Shown: positions 1-9,380 of the stretch, piece after piece
Layout of the letters: the number at the start of each line of letters is the position of its first letter
Numbering within the stretch: position 1 is the stretch's first letter
DNA from: Motiliproteus sp.
GTDB lineage: Bacteria > Pseudomonadota > Gammaproteobacteria > Pseudomonadales > Balneatricaceae
DNA: 54,446 nucleotides
Direction of reading: 5' to 3'
NCBI GenBank assembly: GCA_026196225.1
Contig: JAPHRD010000095.1
Coordinates: 1-54,446, forward strand
Made by a program: the position numbers and the translations under genes
The notes under the pieces: model-generated
The model's database searches: none
The model's input: the letters and a program-made list of their open reading frames with translations, nothing else
What the model was told of the DNA's origin: nothing

Positions 1-172
1 ATGATCAAAAAACGAGCAAATGATGGCGATCATGCGGCCGAATGGCTTTGATGAGCGATATTGTTCAATAAACAGGACTTAATCACAGGATCCTTAGATA
101 TTCTTTGTTAATAATTGTTTCATATTTCTTTTTTTATAGTTGTATTTAGACGGAGATGTTTTAGGGAAATAA

Positions 173-1558
173 ATGAGTTATATAAAAGAACATTCGGCTA
201 CTCTTTTGTTCACTCAAAAGTTGATTGACTGGCTAATGCTTGTTTTTTCATGTCTCCTAAGTTACTGGGTTATGTTCGATTCCTGGGCGTTAAGGACGGA
301 CTATCTGCTTGCTTTAGCTGTAGCTTCCGTTGTCTCATTTTGGATATACCCGTTAAGCTCTCTGTATCGGGCTTGGCGCGGAGCAACTCGGATTGAGGAG
401 ATCAAGGCGTTTAGTCTTGCTTGGTTATCGTTGTTTGCGGTGATGGCTATTATTGCGGTAGGAACGAAAACAACTGAGCAATTTTCACGTATTTGGTTTG
501 CTCAATGGTTTTTCGGTGGGTGGTTATTAACACTGTCTTTTCGTATGGCTCTTCGTAGTGCGCTAGGGTATGTTCGTGAACGCGGATTTAACCAGCGTCA
601 TATAGTCATTGTAGGGGCAGGAGAGCTTGGTTATGAAGTGGCAAGGGTTTTGCGTGCTTCACCTTGGCTGGGGCTTACCGTCAAAGGCTTTTTCTCAGAT
701 ATCAAGCCACGCTATTCCCCTGCTTATACTTCTGATATTCCTCTATTGGGGGGGGTGTCAGATGTAGACTCGTATGTAGGGGCAAATGATGTCGATCAAG
801 TTTGGATAGCTATGGCTCTTAAAAATATGGACAAGATAGAGGAGTTGATTGACAAGCTGAGTCTAACTTCGGTAGACATCCGTTTTGTTCCGGATGTATC
901 TGGATTCAAACTGATAAATCATTCGATTACAGAGATTGGAGGTGTACCTGTCATCAATGTTTCTGTGACACCGATGGAGGGGGCTAGCAGAGTAATAAAG
1001 GCAGTGGAGGATAGAATACTAGCAGCGATAATCCTGCTCCTTGTCTCTCCGCTAATGCTTTTACTGGCCGTGGGCGTGAAACTCACTTCTCCAGGGCCGG
1101 TGCTTTATAGGCAATTGCGAGTAGGCTGGAACGGGGATGAGTTTGAAATGTATAAGTTTAGGTCGATGCCTGTCGATTCAGAACGAGATGGGGTGATATG
1201 GGGTGGTGCGAAAGGCAAAAAAATCTATCCTTTTGGGCGGTTTCTAAGAAAGACATCGCTAGATGAGCTACCACAATTTGTTAATGTACTGCTGGGACAT
1301 ATGTCTATTGTCGGACCTAGGCCAGAAAGACCGCAGTTTGTAGATAAGTTTAAGCATGAAATACCGGGATATATGCAGAAACATATGGTGAAGGCCGGTA
1401 TTACAGGGTGGGCTCAGATTAATGGATGGAGAGGAGATACAGATTTAAGGCGCCGAATTGAGCATGATCTCTACTATATTGAAAATTGGTCTGTCTGGTT
1501 TGATATTAAGATAATATTCCTCACTTTATTTAAGGGGTTTTATAATAGGAGTTCTTGA
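173..1558 (+). CDS. Undecaprenyl-phosphate sugar phosphotransferase, WcaJ type (copy 1)
   Basis: Initiating enzyme that moves a hexose-1-phosphate from a nucleotide sugar onto undecaprenyl phosphate at the inner membrane, starting a polysaccharide repeat unit. The 461-residue protein has the full WcaJ layout: about four N-terminal membrane segments (residues 10-130), a Rossmann-like CoA-binding domain (about 140-260, IVGAGELG), then a membrane segment and the catalytic bacterial sugar transferase domain (about 270-461) with YKFRSM, the SLDELPQ loop, SIVGPRP and GITGWAQ. It is followed 49 bases later by a paralogue. The 172 bases upstream are AT-rich; I saw no JUMPstart/ops element and no convincing promoter there. 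The family is sure; whether glucose, galactose or another hexose is used cannot be read. Confidence 0.93.
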   Translation: MSYIKEHSATLLFTQKLIDWLMLVFSCLLSYWVMFDSWALRTDYLLALAVASVVSFWIYPLSSLYRAWRGATRIEEIKAFSLAWLSLFAVMAIIAVGTKTTEQFSRIWFAQWFFGGWLLTLSFRMALRSALGYVRERGFNQRHIVIVGAGELGYEVARVLRASPWLGLTVKGFFSDIKPRYSPAYTSDIPLLGGVSDVDSYVGANDVDQVWIAMALKNMDKIEELIDKLSLTSVDIRFVPDVSGFKLINHSITEIGGVPVINVSVTPMEGASRVIKAVEDRILAAIILLLVSPLMLLLAVGVKLTSPGPVLYRQLRVGWNGDEFEMYKFRSMPVDSERDGVIWGGAKGKKIYPFGRFLRKTSLDELPQFVNVLLGHMSIVGPRPERPQFVDKFKHEIPGYMQKHMVKAGITGWAQINGWRGDTDLRRRIEHDLYYIENWSVWFDIKIIFLTLFKGFYNRSS

Positions 1559-1607
1559 TAATATAGGCCATTGGCTGGCGTTTGTTAAGTTTTAATAAGG
1601 TGGTGTT

Positions 1608-3014
1608 TTGAAATACACGGGTTTTCTTAAAGAGCATTCCAACGTGATAATGTGGGTCTTAAAAAGCCTAGATTGTTCGGTACTCCTAATAACAGCTTTG
1701 GTCGCCAAGGGGGTGGCTACAGATATCTGGACTTTGGATATTCATTATACAATTGCGTTAGTTATCGCTGTTCTAGCTTCGTTCACTATTTATCCCTTTT
1801 TCTCAATATATCGAGCTTGGCGTGGTTCTACTAAAATGGAGGAGCTTAGATCCATTTTTCTAGGTTGGTCTTGCCTTTTTGCAGTCCTTGCATTATTGGC
1901 TGTTTTAACAAAAAGCTCAGAGATATATTCCCGTCTTTGGTTTGGTTCTTGGTACATATCAGGGTTCGTAACGATCGTTCTCGGCAGGTTTGCTGTGAGA
2001 AAGGTCTTATCTTTGATAAGAGAGAAAGGTTTTAACACTCGGCAAGTGGTAATTATTGGTGTGAGTGAGTTGGGGCAAAGGGTTGCTCACACTATTCAAA
2101 GAGAAAACTGGACGGGGCTGAATGTTGAGGGCTTTTTTGATGATCAAGCTCCTGGAAACGAGTCTGAGAATTCAGAGCTTCCGCTGCTTGGGTGTATTGA
2201 AAGCTGTCCAGATTATGTCAAAGACAATAAGATAGAGCAGGTATGGATTTGCCTACCTTTGTCTCGAGAGAAGGAGATGAGGAAGCTGTTTGCGTCCTTG
2301 GATGATACCGTCGTCGATCTAAGATTTGTCCCAGATATTTTTGGTTTCCAGCTGCTAAATCATTCAGTATCGGAAATTGCCGGTATTCCGGTAATAGATC
2401 TTTCATCTTCTCCGATGGAAGGTGTTCATCGTCTGGTAAAGGCAGTTGAAGACAGGGTGTTGTCAGCCATCATTTTGGTATTAATTAGCCCTCTTCTGTT
2501 GGTCATCTATCTGGCTATTAGGTCAACTTCCAAGGGGCCTGCAATCTTCAAGCAGCGCCGATATGGTATCAGTGGAGAAGAGATTAAGGTCTACAAATTC
2601 AGGTCTATGACCGTTCAGGATGATGGAGTCGAGGTCAAACAAGCTAGCAAAGGCGATTTCAGGATTACTCCTATTGGTGCGTTTTTGAGAAGAACTTCTT
2701 TAGATGAATTGCCTCAGTTCTTCAATGTGCTACAGGGGCGTATGTCTATAGTTGGTCCTAGGCCTCACGCAGTGGCTCATAATGAGCAGTATCGGACGCT
2801 TATAGGTGGCTATATGAAGCGACATCTCGTGAAACCGGGCATAACCGGCTGGGCTCAGGTGAATGGTTGGCGTGGCGAAACTGATACTCTGAATAAGATG
2901 GAAAAACGAGTAGAGTATGATCTTTACTACATAGAAAACTGGTCTCTTTGGTTTGATCTTAAGATTATTCTTCTAACCGTTTTTAAAGGCTTTGTTCATA
3001 AAAACGCTTACTGA
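1608..3014 (+). CDS. Undecaprenyl-phosphate sugar phosphotransferase, WcaJ type (copy 2)
   Basis: Second full-length WcaJ-type initiating transferase (468 residues), clearly paralogous to the preceding gene over its whole length: shared YRAWRG, NHS.SEI, ...PMEG and AVEDR blocks, and the catalytic YKFRSM, SLDELPQ, SIVGPRP and GITGWAQVNGWRG motifs. The start is TTG, chosen because an AAGGTGG ribosome binding site lies just upstream and the next in-frame Met would cut into the first membrane segment. The copies differ mainly in the N-terminal membrane domain and the Rossmann domain (here IIGVSELG), so they may differ in donor or regulation rather than being a recent duplication. The downstream 242-base gap holds a TATAAT (3136-3141) without a good -35 box. 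Confidence 0.92.
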   Translation: MKYTGFLKEHSNVIMWVLKSLDCSVLLITALVAKGVATDIWTLDIHYTIALVIAVLASFTIYPFFSIYRAWRGSTKMEELRSIFLGWSCLFAVLALLAVLTKSSEIYSRLWFGSWYISGFVTIVLGRFAVRKVLSLIREKGFNTRQVVIIGVSELGQRVAHTIQRENWTGLNVEGFFDDQAPGNESENSELPLLGCIESCPDYVKDNKIEQVWICLPLSREKEMRKLFASLDDTVVDLRFVPDIFGFQLLNHSVSEIAGIPVIDLSSSPMEGVHRLVKAVEDRVLSAIILVLISPLLLVIYLAIRSTSKGPAIFKQRRYGISGEEIKVYKFRSMTVQDDGVEVKQASKGDFRITPIGAFLRRTSLDELPQFFNVLQGRMSIVGPRPHAVAHNEQYRTLIGGYMKRHLVKPGITGWAQVNGWRGETDTLNKMEKRVEYDLYYIENWSLWFDLKIILLTVFKGFVHKNAY

Positions 3015-3256
3015 CCGGGTGGTTCTCTCTTCTCAGTCTGTTCAGCGGCTCGATAGAGCTTGTGAAATTCCTGGCAATTCCCATTTCTTGTTTCAAGATG
3101 CGGCTTTTAATAGGGATTAGTAGCTTTTCCCAAGGTATAATCAGACTTCATATGGCTTGCAGTTTATTAGCAATAAGCTTTTGGCTTAGTTTTACGCCAT
3201 TGTTCAGTTTGTAGATTTAGGCCTCAGGCTTATATAACTTGGGTAAAGATTAGAAA

Positions 3257-4384
3257 ATGGCAGAAAAGAAAGTAGCGCTGATCACCGGTGTCACCGGACA
3301 GGATGGTTCCTATCTAGCAGAGTTTTTGCTGGAAAAAGGATATGAGGTTCATGGTATTAAGCGACGCTCGTCATCATTCAATACCGAACGTGTGGACCAT
3401 ATATTTGAGGATCCACATACCGAGAGTCAGCACTTCTTTCTACATTATGGGGATTTGACTGATACTTCAAATCTGACCCGGATCCTTAGGGACGTGGAGC
3501 CCGATGAGGTTTATAACCTTGGTGCTCAGTCCCATGTCGCCGTTTCTTTCGAATCACCTGAATATACCGCTGATGTAGATGCAATGGGTACTTTGCGGAT
3601 GCTTGAGGCTATTCGCTTTTTGGAGTTGGATAAAAAAACTCGTTTTTACCAGGCTTCAACTTCAGAATTGTATGGTTTGGTCCAGCAGATTCCCCAGACA
3701 GAAAAAACACCATTCTACCCTCGTTCCCCCTATGCAGTGGCCAAACTCTATGCTTACTGGATCACGATCAATTATCGTGAAGCATATGGAATGTTTGCTT
3801 GTAACGGAATTCTCTTTAACCACGAGTCTCCTCGTCGAGGAGAGACTTTTGTAACTCGCAAAATTACTCGAGGTTTGGCGAATATTTCACAGGGTCTTGA
3901 TCAGTGTTTGTACTTGGGCAATATGGATGCTTTGCGTGATTGGGGGCATGCTCGGGATTTTGTCAAAATGCAATGGCTGATGCTGCAGCAAGAAAAGCCA
4001 GAAGATTTTGTGATCGCTACAGGTGTTCAGTATTCTGTTCGCCAGTTCGTTGAATTTACGGCTTGTGAACTTGGTATTGAACTGCGGTTTGAAGGCAATG
4101 GTGTTGATGAAGTTGCCATCGTAGAAAGCATCAAGGAAGGCTGCGCACCAGCATTAGAGGTTGGTGATGTCATTGTAAAAGTAGATCCTCGTTATTTCCG
4201 CCCTGCAGAGGTTGAAACTCTTTTGGGCGATCCCTCTTATGCAAAAGAGCGTTTGGGTTGGGAGCCAGAGACCTCGCTGGAAACCATGATCAGCGAAATG
4301 GTTTCTTATGATCTTGATCAGGCTAAACGCCATGTTGTGCTGCGTGATAGCGGCTTTTCAACCTCAGTTGCCCGAGAGAAGTAA
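3257..4384 (+). CDS. gmd: GDP-mannose 4,6-dehydratase
   Basis: Converts GDP-D-mannose to GDP-4-keto-6-deoxy-D-mannose in the cytoplasm, the branch point for GDP-fucose, GDP-colitose and related sugars. The 375-residue length is normal for the family. It shows the NADP-binding TGVTGQDG motif at residues 10-17, the family-typical [11 protein letters not shown] block, the catalytic Y159-x3-K163 pair and [15 protein letters not shown]. The ATG is 3 bases into the family-consistent N terminus (MAEKK). It is followed after 3 bases by colC and then colD, so its product is most likely used for colitose. No manB or manC lies in the window, so GDP-mannose must come from genes elsewhere. Confidence 0.97.
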   Translation: MAEKKVALITGVTGQDGSYLAEFLLEKGYEVHGIKRRSSSFNTERVDHIFEDPHTESQHFFLHYGDLTDTSNLTRILRDVEPDEVYNLGAQSHVAVSFESPEYTADVDAMGTLRMLEAIRFLELDKKTRFYQASTSELYGLVQQIPQTEKTPFYPRSPYAVAKLYAYWITINYREAYGMFACNGILFNHESPRRGETFVTRKITRGLANISQGLDQCLYLGNMDALRDWGHARDFVKMQWLMLQQEKPEDFVIATGVQYSVRQFVEFTACELGIELRFEGNGVDEVAIVESIKEGCAPALEVGDVIVKVDPRYFRPAEVETLLGDPSYAKERLGWEPETSLETMISEMVSYDLDQAKRHVVLRDSGFSTSVAREK

Positions 4385-4387
4385 TAT

Positions 4388-5305
4388 ATGAAGCTCTTTA
4401 TCACAGGTGGCCGCGGCATGGTGGGTAGGAATCTGGCTGTCAGGGCTGAGCAACAAGGTTTTACCGTAATTGCGCCGAATCGTGATGAAGTGGATCTAAT
4501 GGATTTCGCTTCGATCAAGGCTGTCTTGTCGCGGGATAAACCTGATTTAGTTGTGCATGCTGCGGGGCTTGTCGGGGGGATTCAGGCAAACATGGCGGCT
4601 CCCTATGATTTTTGTCTGCAGAATCTCCAAATCGGAACAAATGTAGTACGTGCTGCCCACGAGACCGGAATTGCTCAGTTGATCAATTTGGGTAGTTCCT
4701 GCATGTACCCAAGGAATGCCAAGAACCCTTTATCTGAGGAGCAGATTTTACAGGGCGAGTTGGAACCAACCAATGAAGGCTATGCTGTTGCGAAAATAGC
4801 GGTGGCTAAACTGTGCCAATATCTAGGTGAACAACACGATCGGCACTACCGCACCTTAATCCCCTGCAACCTTTACGGTGCCTGGGATAATTTCCATCCC
4901 GAGCGCTCTCATATGATTCCAGGGGTGATTCGAAAGATACACGAAGCTAAAGATGCTTCGGAAGGTTCTGTTGATATATGGGGTGATGGCTCTGCCCGGC
5001 GAGAGTTTATGTTCGTAGAGGATTTAGCAGACATGATTCTGGCTTCAGCAGACCGTGTGAAGCAGTTGCCACCATATTTAAATGTAGGGCTCGGATACGA
5101 TTACAGTATCAACGAGTACTATCAGGAAATAGCTGCAGTTGTGGGTTACGACGGTGGTTTCACTCATGATCTCAGTAAGCCTGCAGGGATGAAACAAAAG
5201 CTGGTAGATATTAACGATTTGGAACAGCTTGGTTGGCGAGCGCCAACAACACTGCGGGCAGGTATCGAAAAAACCTATGACTTTTTTAAGAAGGAAGTGC
5301 TTTGA
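4388..5305 (+). CDS. colC: GDP-colitose synthase / GDP-fucose synthase family epimerase-reductase
   Basis: SDR family enzyme (305 residues) that combines 3,5- or 5-epimerase and 4-reductase activity on GDP-4-keto-deoxyhexoses. Visible are the dinucleotide motif GGRGMVG (residues 7-13), VGGIQANM, the SSCMYP block, the catalytic Y132-x3-K136 pair, and REFMFVEDLAD. GDP-fucose synthase (Fcl) and GDP-colitose synthase (ColC) belong to the same family. I prefer ColC because the next gene, joined by a one-base stop/start overlap, is colD, and because the order gmd-colC-colD completes the GDP-L-colitose pathway. A GDP-fucose synthase role, or both roles, cannot be excluded from sequence. Confidence 0.8.
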   Translation: MKLFITGGRGMVGRNLAVRAEQQGFTVIAPNRDEVDLMDFASIKAVLSRDKPDLVVHAAGLVGGIQANMAAPYDFCLQNLQIGTNVVRAAHETGIAQLINLGSSCMYPRNAKNPLSEEQILQGELEPTNEGYAVAKIAVAKLCQYLGEQHDRHYRTLIPCNLYGAWDNFHPERSHMIPGVIRKIHEAKDASEGSVDIWGDGSARREFMFVEDLADMILASADRVKQLPPYLNVGLGYDYSINEYYQEIAAVVGYDGGFTHDLSKPAGMKQKLVDINDLEQLGWRAPTTLRAGIEKTYDFFKKEVL

Positions 5306-6468
5306 TGTTACCGCTTGCAACGACTACATGGGATGAAGATGAATATGCGGCTTTGCAGCGTGTTATCGACAGCGGCATGTTCAGCATGGGAGAAAACGTC
5401 GCCGACTTTGAGAAAGCATTTGCTGAATTTATGGGGTCGCAGTTCTGCATTATGGTCAACTCGGGTTCATCGGCAAACCTTATCGCAGTTGCCTCGTTGT
5501 TCTTTCGGAAAGAGAATCCGTTAAAAGCGGGAGATGAGGTGATTGTGCCAGCAGTGTCCTGGTCCACGACTTACTATCCTCTGCAGCAGTATGGGCTGAA
5601 ACTCAAGTTTGTCGATGTTGATAAAGATACGCTCAACTTGGATATTGCACAGGTAGAGCAGGCCATTACTGATCGAACAAGAGCAATATTTTCGGTCAAT
5701 CTCCTGGGTAATCCAGTTGACTATCCAACGCTGCAAGCTCTTGTTGCCGATAAGGACATACTGATCCTTGAAGATAATTGTGAATCCATGGGTTCCACGC
5801 TAGATGGTAAGCAGGCCGGGACCTTTGGCCTGATGGGTACCTACAGTGGTTTTTTCAGTCATCATATCTCTACAATGGAAGGCGGGATGGTTTGTACAGA
5901 TGATGAAGAGCTTTACCACATCATGCTGTCAATCCGATCCCATGGTTGGACCCGCCATCTTCCAGATGACAATCTGGTTTGTGAAAAATCCAACGATCCC
6001 TTTCAGGAATCCTTTCGATTTGTTTTACCTGGCTACAATTTACGACCGCTGGATATGTCCGGTGCTTTAGGGCTTGCCCAGCTTAAAAAATTGCCGTCGA
6101 TTGTTGAAGGCCGACAGAATAATGCTAAGGATTTCCGAGAACTCTTTGGTGGGATATCGGGTATACAAATACAGCAAGAAACCGGACAAAGCAGTTGGTT
6201 TGGTTTTGCCCTGCTGGTTGATGGTGGAGTGGAAAAGAGAAATGTCCTTGTAGAAACGCTGACCAAAGCAGGTGTGGAATGTCGTCCCATTGTTGCAGGG
6301 AACTTTGTTCGCAATCCTGTCATCAAGTATTTCGATTACAGTGTGCACGGGGATCTCGATCAGAGTAATCGGGTTCACGATAGCGGTCTGTTTATCGGTA
6401 ATCATCACTATAGTATTCGTAAACAGTTGCAAGAGACTGCAGATCTGGTGGCTAGTGCATTGGGCTAG
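5305..6468 (+). CDS. colD: GDP-4-keto-6-deoxy-D-mannose 3-dehydratase
   Basis: PLP-dependent enzyme of the DegT/DnrJ/EryC1 aminotransferase fold that removes the C3 hydroxyl of GDP-4-keto-6-deoxymannose, using glutamate to regenerate the cofactor; it is known as a one-protein system needing no iron-sulfur reductase. The decisive feature is His (H186, in FFSHHIST) where ordinary aminotransferases carry the PLP-binding Lys; this is the ColD hallmark. Other ColD-like blocks are LEDNCESMG, SWSTTYYPLQQYG, SHGWTRHLP and SSWFGF. Length (387) matches known ColD (388). The ATG at 5305 overlaps the colC stop by one base and has AAGGAA upstream; a TTG one codon earlier is less likely. Confidence 0.93.
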   Translation: MLPLATTTWDEDEYAALQRVIDSGMFSMGENVADFEKAFAEFMGSQFCIMVNSGSSANLIAVASLFFRKENPLKAGDEVIVPAVSWSTTYYPLQQYGLKLKFVDVDKDTLNLDIAQVEQAITDRTRAIFSVNLLGNPVDYPTLQALVADKDILILEDNCESMGSTLDGKQAGTFGLMGTYSGFFSHHISTMEGGMVCTDDEELYHIMLSIRSHGWTRHLPDDNLVCEKSNDPFQESFRFVLPGYNLRPLDMSGALGLAQLKKLPSIVEGRQNNAKDFRELFGGISGIQIQQETGQSSWFGFALLVDGGVEKRNVLVETLTKAGVECRPIVAGNFVRNPVIKYFDYSVHGDLDQSNRVHDSGLFIGNHHYSIRKQLQETADLVASALG

Positions 6469-6503
6469 CGCTATAAAGTAATGTAGGCATAGAAAGACAA
6501 TAG

Positions 6504-7490
6504 ATGAGTAACGATTGTAGCGTTCGAATTCAGGGTTCTGATATCGAATTTGTGTGTGATGCTGGTGAAACCATTCTAGATGCTGCATTGAGGCAGGGCT
6601 TCAATTTGCCTCATAGTTGCCAAAGTGGATCCTGTGGTCAGTGTGCTGCTGTTATCTTGGATGGGGCGGCGAAAGATGATGAAGGCATTCAGGAAACTGG
6701 AGAGGAAATCCTGTCATGTTGCTCCTACGCAACAACCGACCTGCTACTGAAAACAGCAGTTGTTTCTGAGCTTCAGGGTGTGAAGGTAAAGACCTTGCCT
6801 GCTAAGGTAGATGGCATTGAGCGCGTTGCGAATGATGTGTTGATTTTGACGCTTCGATTTCCACCTAAAGAAGCTTTCACTTTTTTGCCCGGGCAATTTA
6901 TAGATTTGCTTTTTCAGGGTGTCAGACGTAGCTACTCGATTGCCAATGCTTGCGCTGAATCTAAGAAGATTGAACTGCATATCAGAGCTGTGAAGGATGG
7001 TTTGTTTACGGAGCATGCCTTTAGTCATCTCAAGCAAAATGACTTGCTTCGTTTTGAAGGCCCATTGGGGACTTTTTTTGTACGCCAGGGCCAGCGCCCG
7101 ATCATTTTTCTTGCAGGTGGGACCGGATTTGCTCCCGTTAAATCAATGGTTGAAAGCCTAATTACAGAGCAAGACCGTAGGGATATCTATATTTATTGGG
7201 GAGCTGATATACCAGAATCCTTATATTCCTCTTTGGCAGGCGAGTGGCAGCGAGATCATTCCAATGTGAATTACATTCCAGTTATTTCAGGACAGGTAGA
7301 TGGAGATGACTGGGGTGGACGCCGAGGATTAGCACACCAGGCGGTACTTGAAGACTTTCCAAGTCTGTCTGGATTTGATGTCTATGCGTGCGGCTCTCCA
7401 GCAATGATCGATGCGGCTAGAAATGATTTTCAAACTGCCGGTCTTAGCATCGATCGTTTCTATGCCGATGCTTTTATTGCCAGTAGTTGA
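6504..7490 (+). CDS. ddhD: CDP-6-deoxy-delta-3,4-glucoseen reductase (E3), ferredoxin-FAD reductase
   Basis: Supplies electrons from NADH to the DdhC-bound PMP-glucoseen intermediate to complete C3 deoxygenation of CDP-4-keto-6-deoxyglucose. The 328-residue protein has an N-terminal plant-type [2Fe-2S] domain with C39-x4-C44-x2-C47 and a distal Cys pair near residue 77 (ILSCCSYA), then a ferredoxin-NADP reductase-like FAD domain (RRSYSIAN) and an NAD domain ([14 protein letters not shown]). This is the E3 architecture (also named AscD or RfbI). It begins the ddhD-A-B-C order known from Salmonella and Yersinia. It lies 35 bases after colD, but ColD does not need it; its partner is ddhC. Confidence 0.95.
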   Translation: MSNDCSVRIQGSDIEFVCDAGETILDAALRQGFNLPHSCQSGSCGQCAAVILDGAAKDDEGIQETGEEILSCCSYATTDLLLKTAVVSELQGVKVKTLPAKVDGIERVANDVLILTLRFPPKEAFTFLPGQFIDLLFQGVRRSYSIANACAESKKIELHIRAVKDGLFTEHAFSHLKQNDLLRFEGPLGTFFVRQGQRPIIFLAGGTGFAPVKSMVESLITEQDRRDIYIYWGADIPESLYSSLAGEWQRDHSNVNYIPVISGQVDGDDWGGRRGLAHQAVLEDFPSLSGFDVYACGSPAMIDAARNDFQTAGLSIDRFYADAFIASS

Positions 7491-7516
7491 GTCTTAATTT
7501 AAACCAGGGGTTGAAG

Positions 7517-8290
7517 ATGAAAGCAGTTATTTTAGCGGGTGGACTGGGTACTCGCCTTAGTGAAGAAACCGGTCATAAACCCAAACCCATGGTCGAAGTA
7601 GGAGGCAAACCGATTCTATGGCACATAATGAAAATCTATTCTTCTCATGGTGTAAATGAGTTCATTATTTGCTGTGGTTACAAGGGTTACGTCATAAAGG
7701 AGTATTTTGCCAACTACTTCCTTTACATGTCTGACATTACCTTTGACATGGTCGGTAATCAGATGCATGTGCACAACCAGCGGGCAGAACCTTGGAAGGT
7801 TACTCTGGTTGATACCGGTGACGGATCAATGACCGGCGGGCGATTGAAGCGCGTTGCAGAATACCTGAAAGATGAAGAAGCGTTCTGCTTTACCTATGGA
7901 GATGGCGTCGGTGATGTCGACATCACTCAGAGTATCGAATACCACAAAAAGCATGGCAAACTTGCAACCTTAACTGCTACTTACCCACCCGGTCGGTTTG
8001 GCGCTTTGGATATTCAGTCTGGGCAAGTTAAATCTTTTAGAGAGAAGCCTAAAGGAGATGGGGCCATGATTAATGGTGGTTTCTTTGTGCTGTCTCCCAA
8101 AGTAATAGACTATATCGAAGATGATCTGACTACTTGGGAGCAAGAACCACTAATACGGTTGGCAGAAGAAGAGCAGCTAATGTCCTATGAACACGAAGGT
8201 TTTTGGCAGCCGATGGATACCTTGAGAGACAAAAATCATCTGGAAAAACTATGGAATAGTGGCTCTGCACCTTGGAAGGTTTGGGAGTAA
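7517..8290 (+). CDS. ddhA: Glucose-1-phosphate cytidylyltransferase
   Basis: Makes CDP-D-glucose from CTP and glucose-1-phosphate, the first step of all CDP-3,6-dideoxyhexose pathways. The protein starts with the nucleotidyltransferase signature LAGGLGTRL and has [38 protein letters not shown]-like (here [11 protein letters not shown]) and the [12 protein letters not shown] ending typical of RfbF/DdhA. I start it at the ATG at 7517, giving 257 residues, the exact usual length, with AGGGG six bases upstream. A TTG at 7487 would extend it by ten residues overlapping ddhD, with no support from the family. Confidence 0.96.
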   Translation: MKAVILAGGLGTRLSEETGHKPKPMVEVGGKPILWHIMKIYSSHGVNEFIICCGYKGYVIKEYFANYFLYMSDITFDMVGNQMHVHNQRAEPWKVTLVDTGDGSMTGGRLKRVAEYLKDEEAFCFTYGDGVGDVDITQSIEYHKKHGKLATLTATYPPGRFGALDIQSGQVKSFREKPKGDGAMINGGFFVLSPKVIDYIEDDLTTWEQEPLIRLAEEEQLMSYEHEGFWQPMDTLRDKNHLEKLWNSGSAPWKVWE

Positions 8291-8294
8291 CTAA

Positions 8295-9365
8295 GTGAAT
8301 CAGCAGTTTTGGCGTGGTAAAAAGGTTTTTGTAACGGGCCATACCGGCTTTAAGGGTAGCTGGCTTACTCTTTGGCTGCAGTCTATGGGGGCAGAGGTTA
8401 AAGGGTATGCGCTTGAACCTCCAACCACTCCTTCTCTTTTCAATGAAGCCTCGGTTGAACAGGGCGTTGAGTCTGTCATAGGTGACATTCGAGATCTTGA
8501 ATTGTTATCGACTAATCTGAAGTCTTTCAAACCTGATGTTGTCTTTCATCTCGCGGCACAACCGTTGGTGCGATTGTCATACGATCAACCAATTGAAACC
8601 TATGAAACCAATGTCATGGGGACCGTCAATTTACTGGAGTCTGTTCGCCAGTCAGGTGGTGTTCGGGCAGTAGTGAATATTACCAGCGACAAGTGTTACG
8701 AGAATAAAGAGTGGCCTTGGGGGTATCGTGAAAATGAACCAATGGGCGGATATGACCCCTATAGCAATAGCAAAGGGTGTGCAGAACTGGTTTCTGCGGC
8801 CTATCGGAATTCATACTTTAATGCCAAGCAGTATGCTGAGCATGGTACTGCAATTGCGACCGTTAGAGCCGGTAATGTAATTGGTGGTGGTGATTGGGCG
8901 ATGGATCGTTTAATCCCAGATCTCCTGTCTGCATTTGAAAAAGGCGATACCGTTACCATCAGGAGTCCCGAAGCTATTCGTCCTTGGCAGCATGTACTTG
9001 AACCTTTGGCTGGCTATCTATTATTGGCAGAGAAACTCTATCAGGATGGCATTGAATACGCAGATGGATGGAATTTTGGTCCGGCCGAAGAGGACGCCAA
9101 ACCGGTCAAATGGATTGTTGATCGATTGGCGTGTCAGTGGGGAAAGGATGCAGAATGGCAGGTTGACGGAGGTGATCATCCTCACGAGGCCCACTATCTG
9201 AAGCTAGATTGCTCCAAGGCCAAGATGCAATTAGGCTGGTCGCCTCGCTTGGACTTACAACATACACTCGAACTAATTGTTTCCTGGCATAAAGCATGGC
9301 TGGCTAAGTCTGACATGAGGCTCCATAGCTTGCAGGAAATTCAACATTTTATGGATTCTAAATAA
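8295..9365 (+). CDS. ddhB: CDP-glucose 4,6-dehydratase
   Basis: Converts CDP-D-glucose to CDP-4-keto-6-deoxy-D-glucose. SDR family, 356 residues (family about 359), with the NAD motif TGHTGFKGSW near residues 14-23, HLAAQPLVRLSY, the catalytic Y156-x3-K160 pair in YDPYSNSKGCAEL, the family-typical RAGNVIGGGDWA and IRPWQHVLEPL. The start is GTG with GGGAG eight bases upstream; the N terminus MNQQFWRGKKVFVTGHTG agrees with the family. It sits four bases after ddhA and fifteen before ddhC, so the four ddh genes are surely one transcription unit. Confidence 0.96.
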   Translation: MNQQFWRGKKVFVTGHTGFKGSWLTLWLQSMGAEVKGYALEPPTTPSLFNEASVEQGVESVIGDIRDLELLSTNLKSFKPDVVFHLAAQPLVRLSYDQPIETYETNVMGTVNLLESVRQSGGVRAVVNITSDKCYENKEWPWGYRENEPMGGYDPYSNSKGCAELVSAAYRNSYFNAKQYAEHGTAIATVRAGNVIGGGDWAMDRLIPDLLSAFEKGDTVTIRSPEAIRPWQHVLEPLAGYLLLAEKLYQDGIEYADGWNFGPAEEDAKPVKWIVDRLACQWGKDAEWQVDGGDHPHEAHYLKLDCSKAKMQLGWSPRLDLQHTLELIVSWHKAWLAKSDMRLHSLQEIQHFMDSK

Positions 9366-9380
9366 GGTATTTTTGTCCTG

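Noticed and set aside
1-172. Promoter or JUMPstart/ops element before the first WcaJ gene
   Set aside because: No GGCGGTAG-type ops core was found; TATAGT (135-140) lacks a -35 box at a workable distance.
3015-3256. Promoter for gmd
   Set aside because: TATAAT at 3136-3141 is good but the -35 position is poor; not enough to list as a feature.
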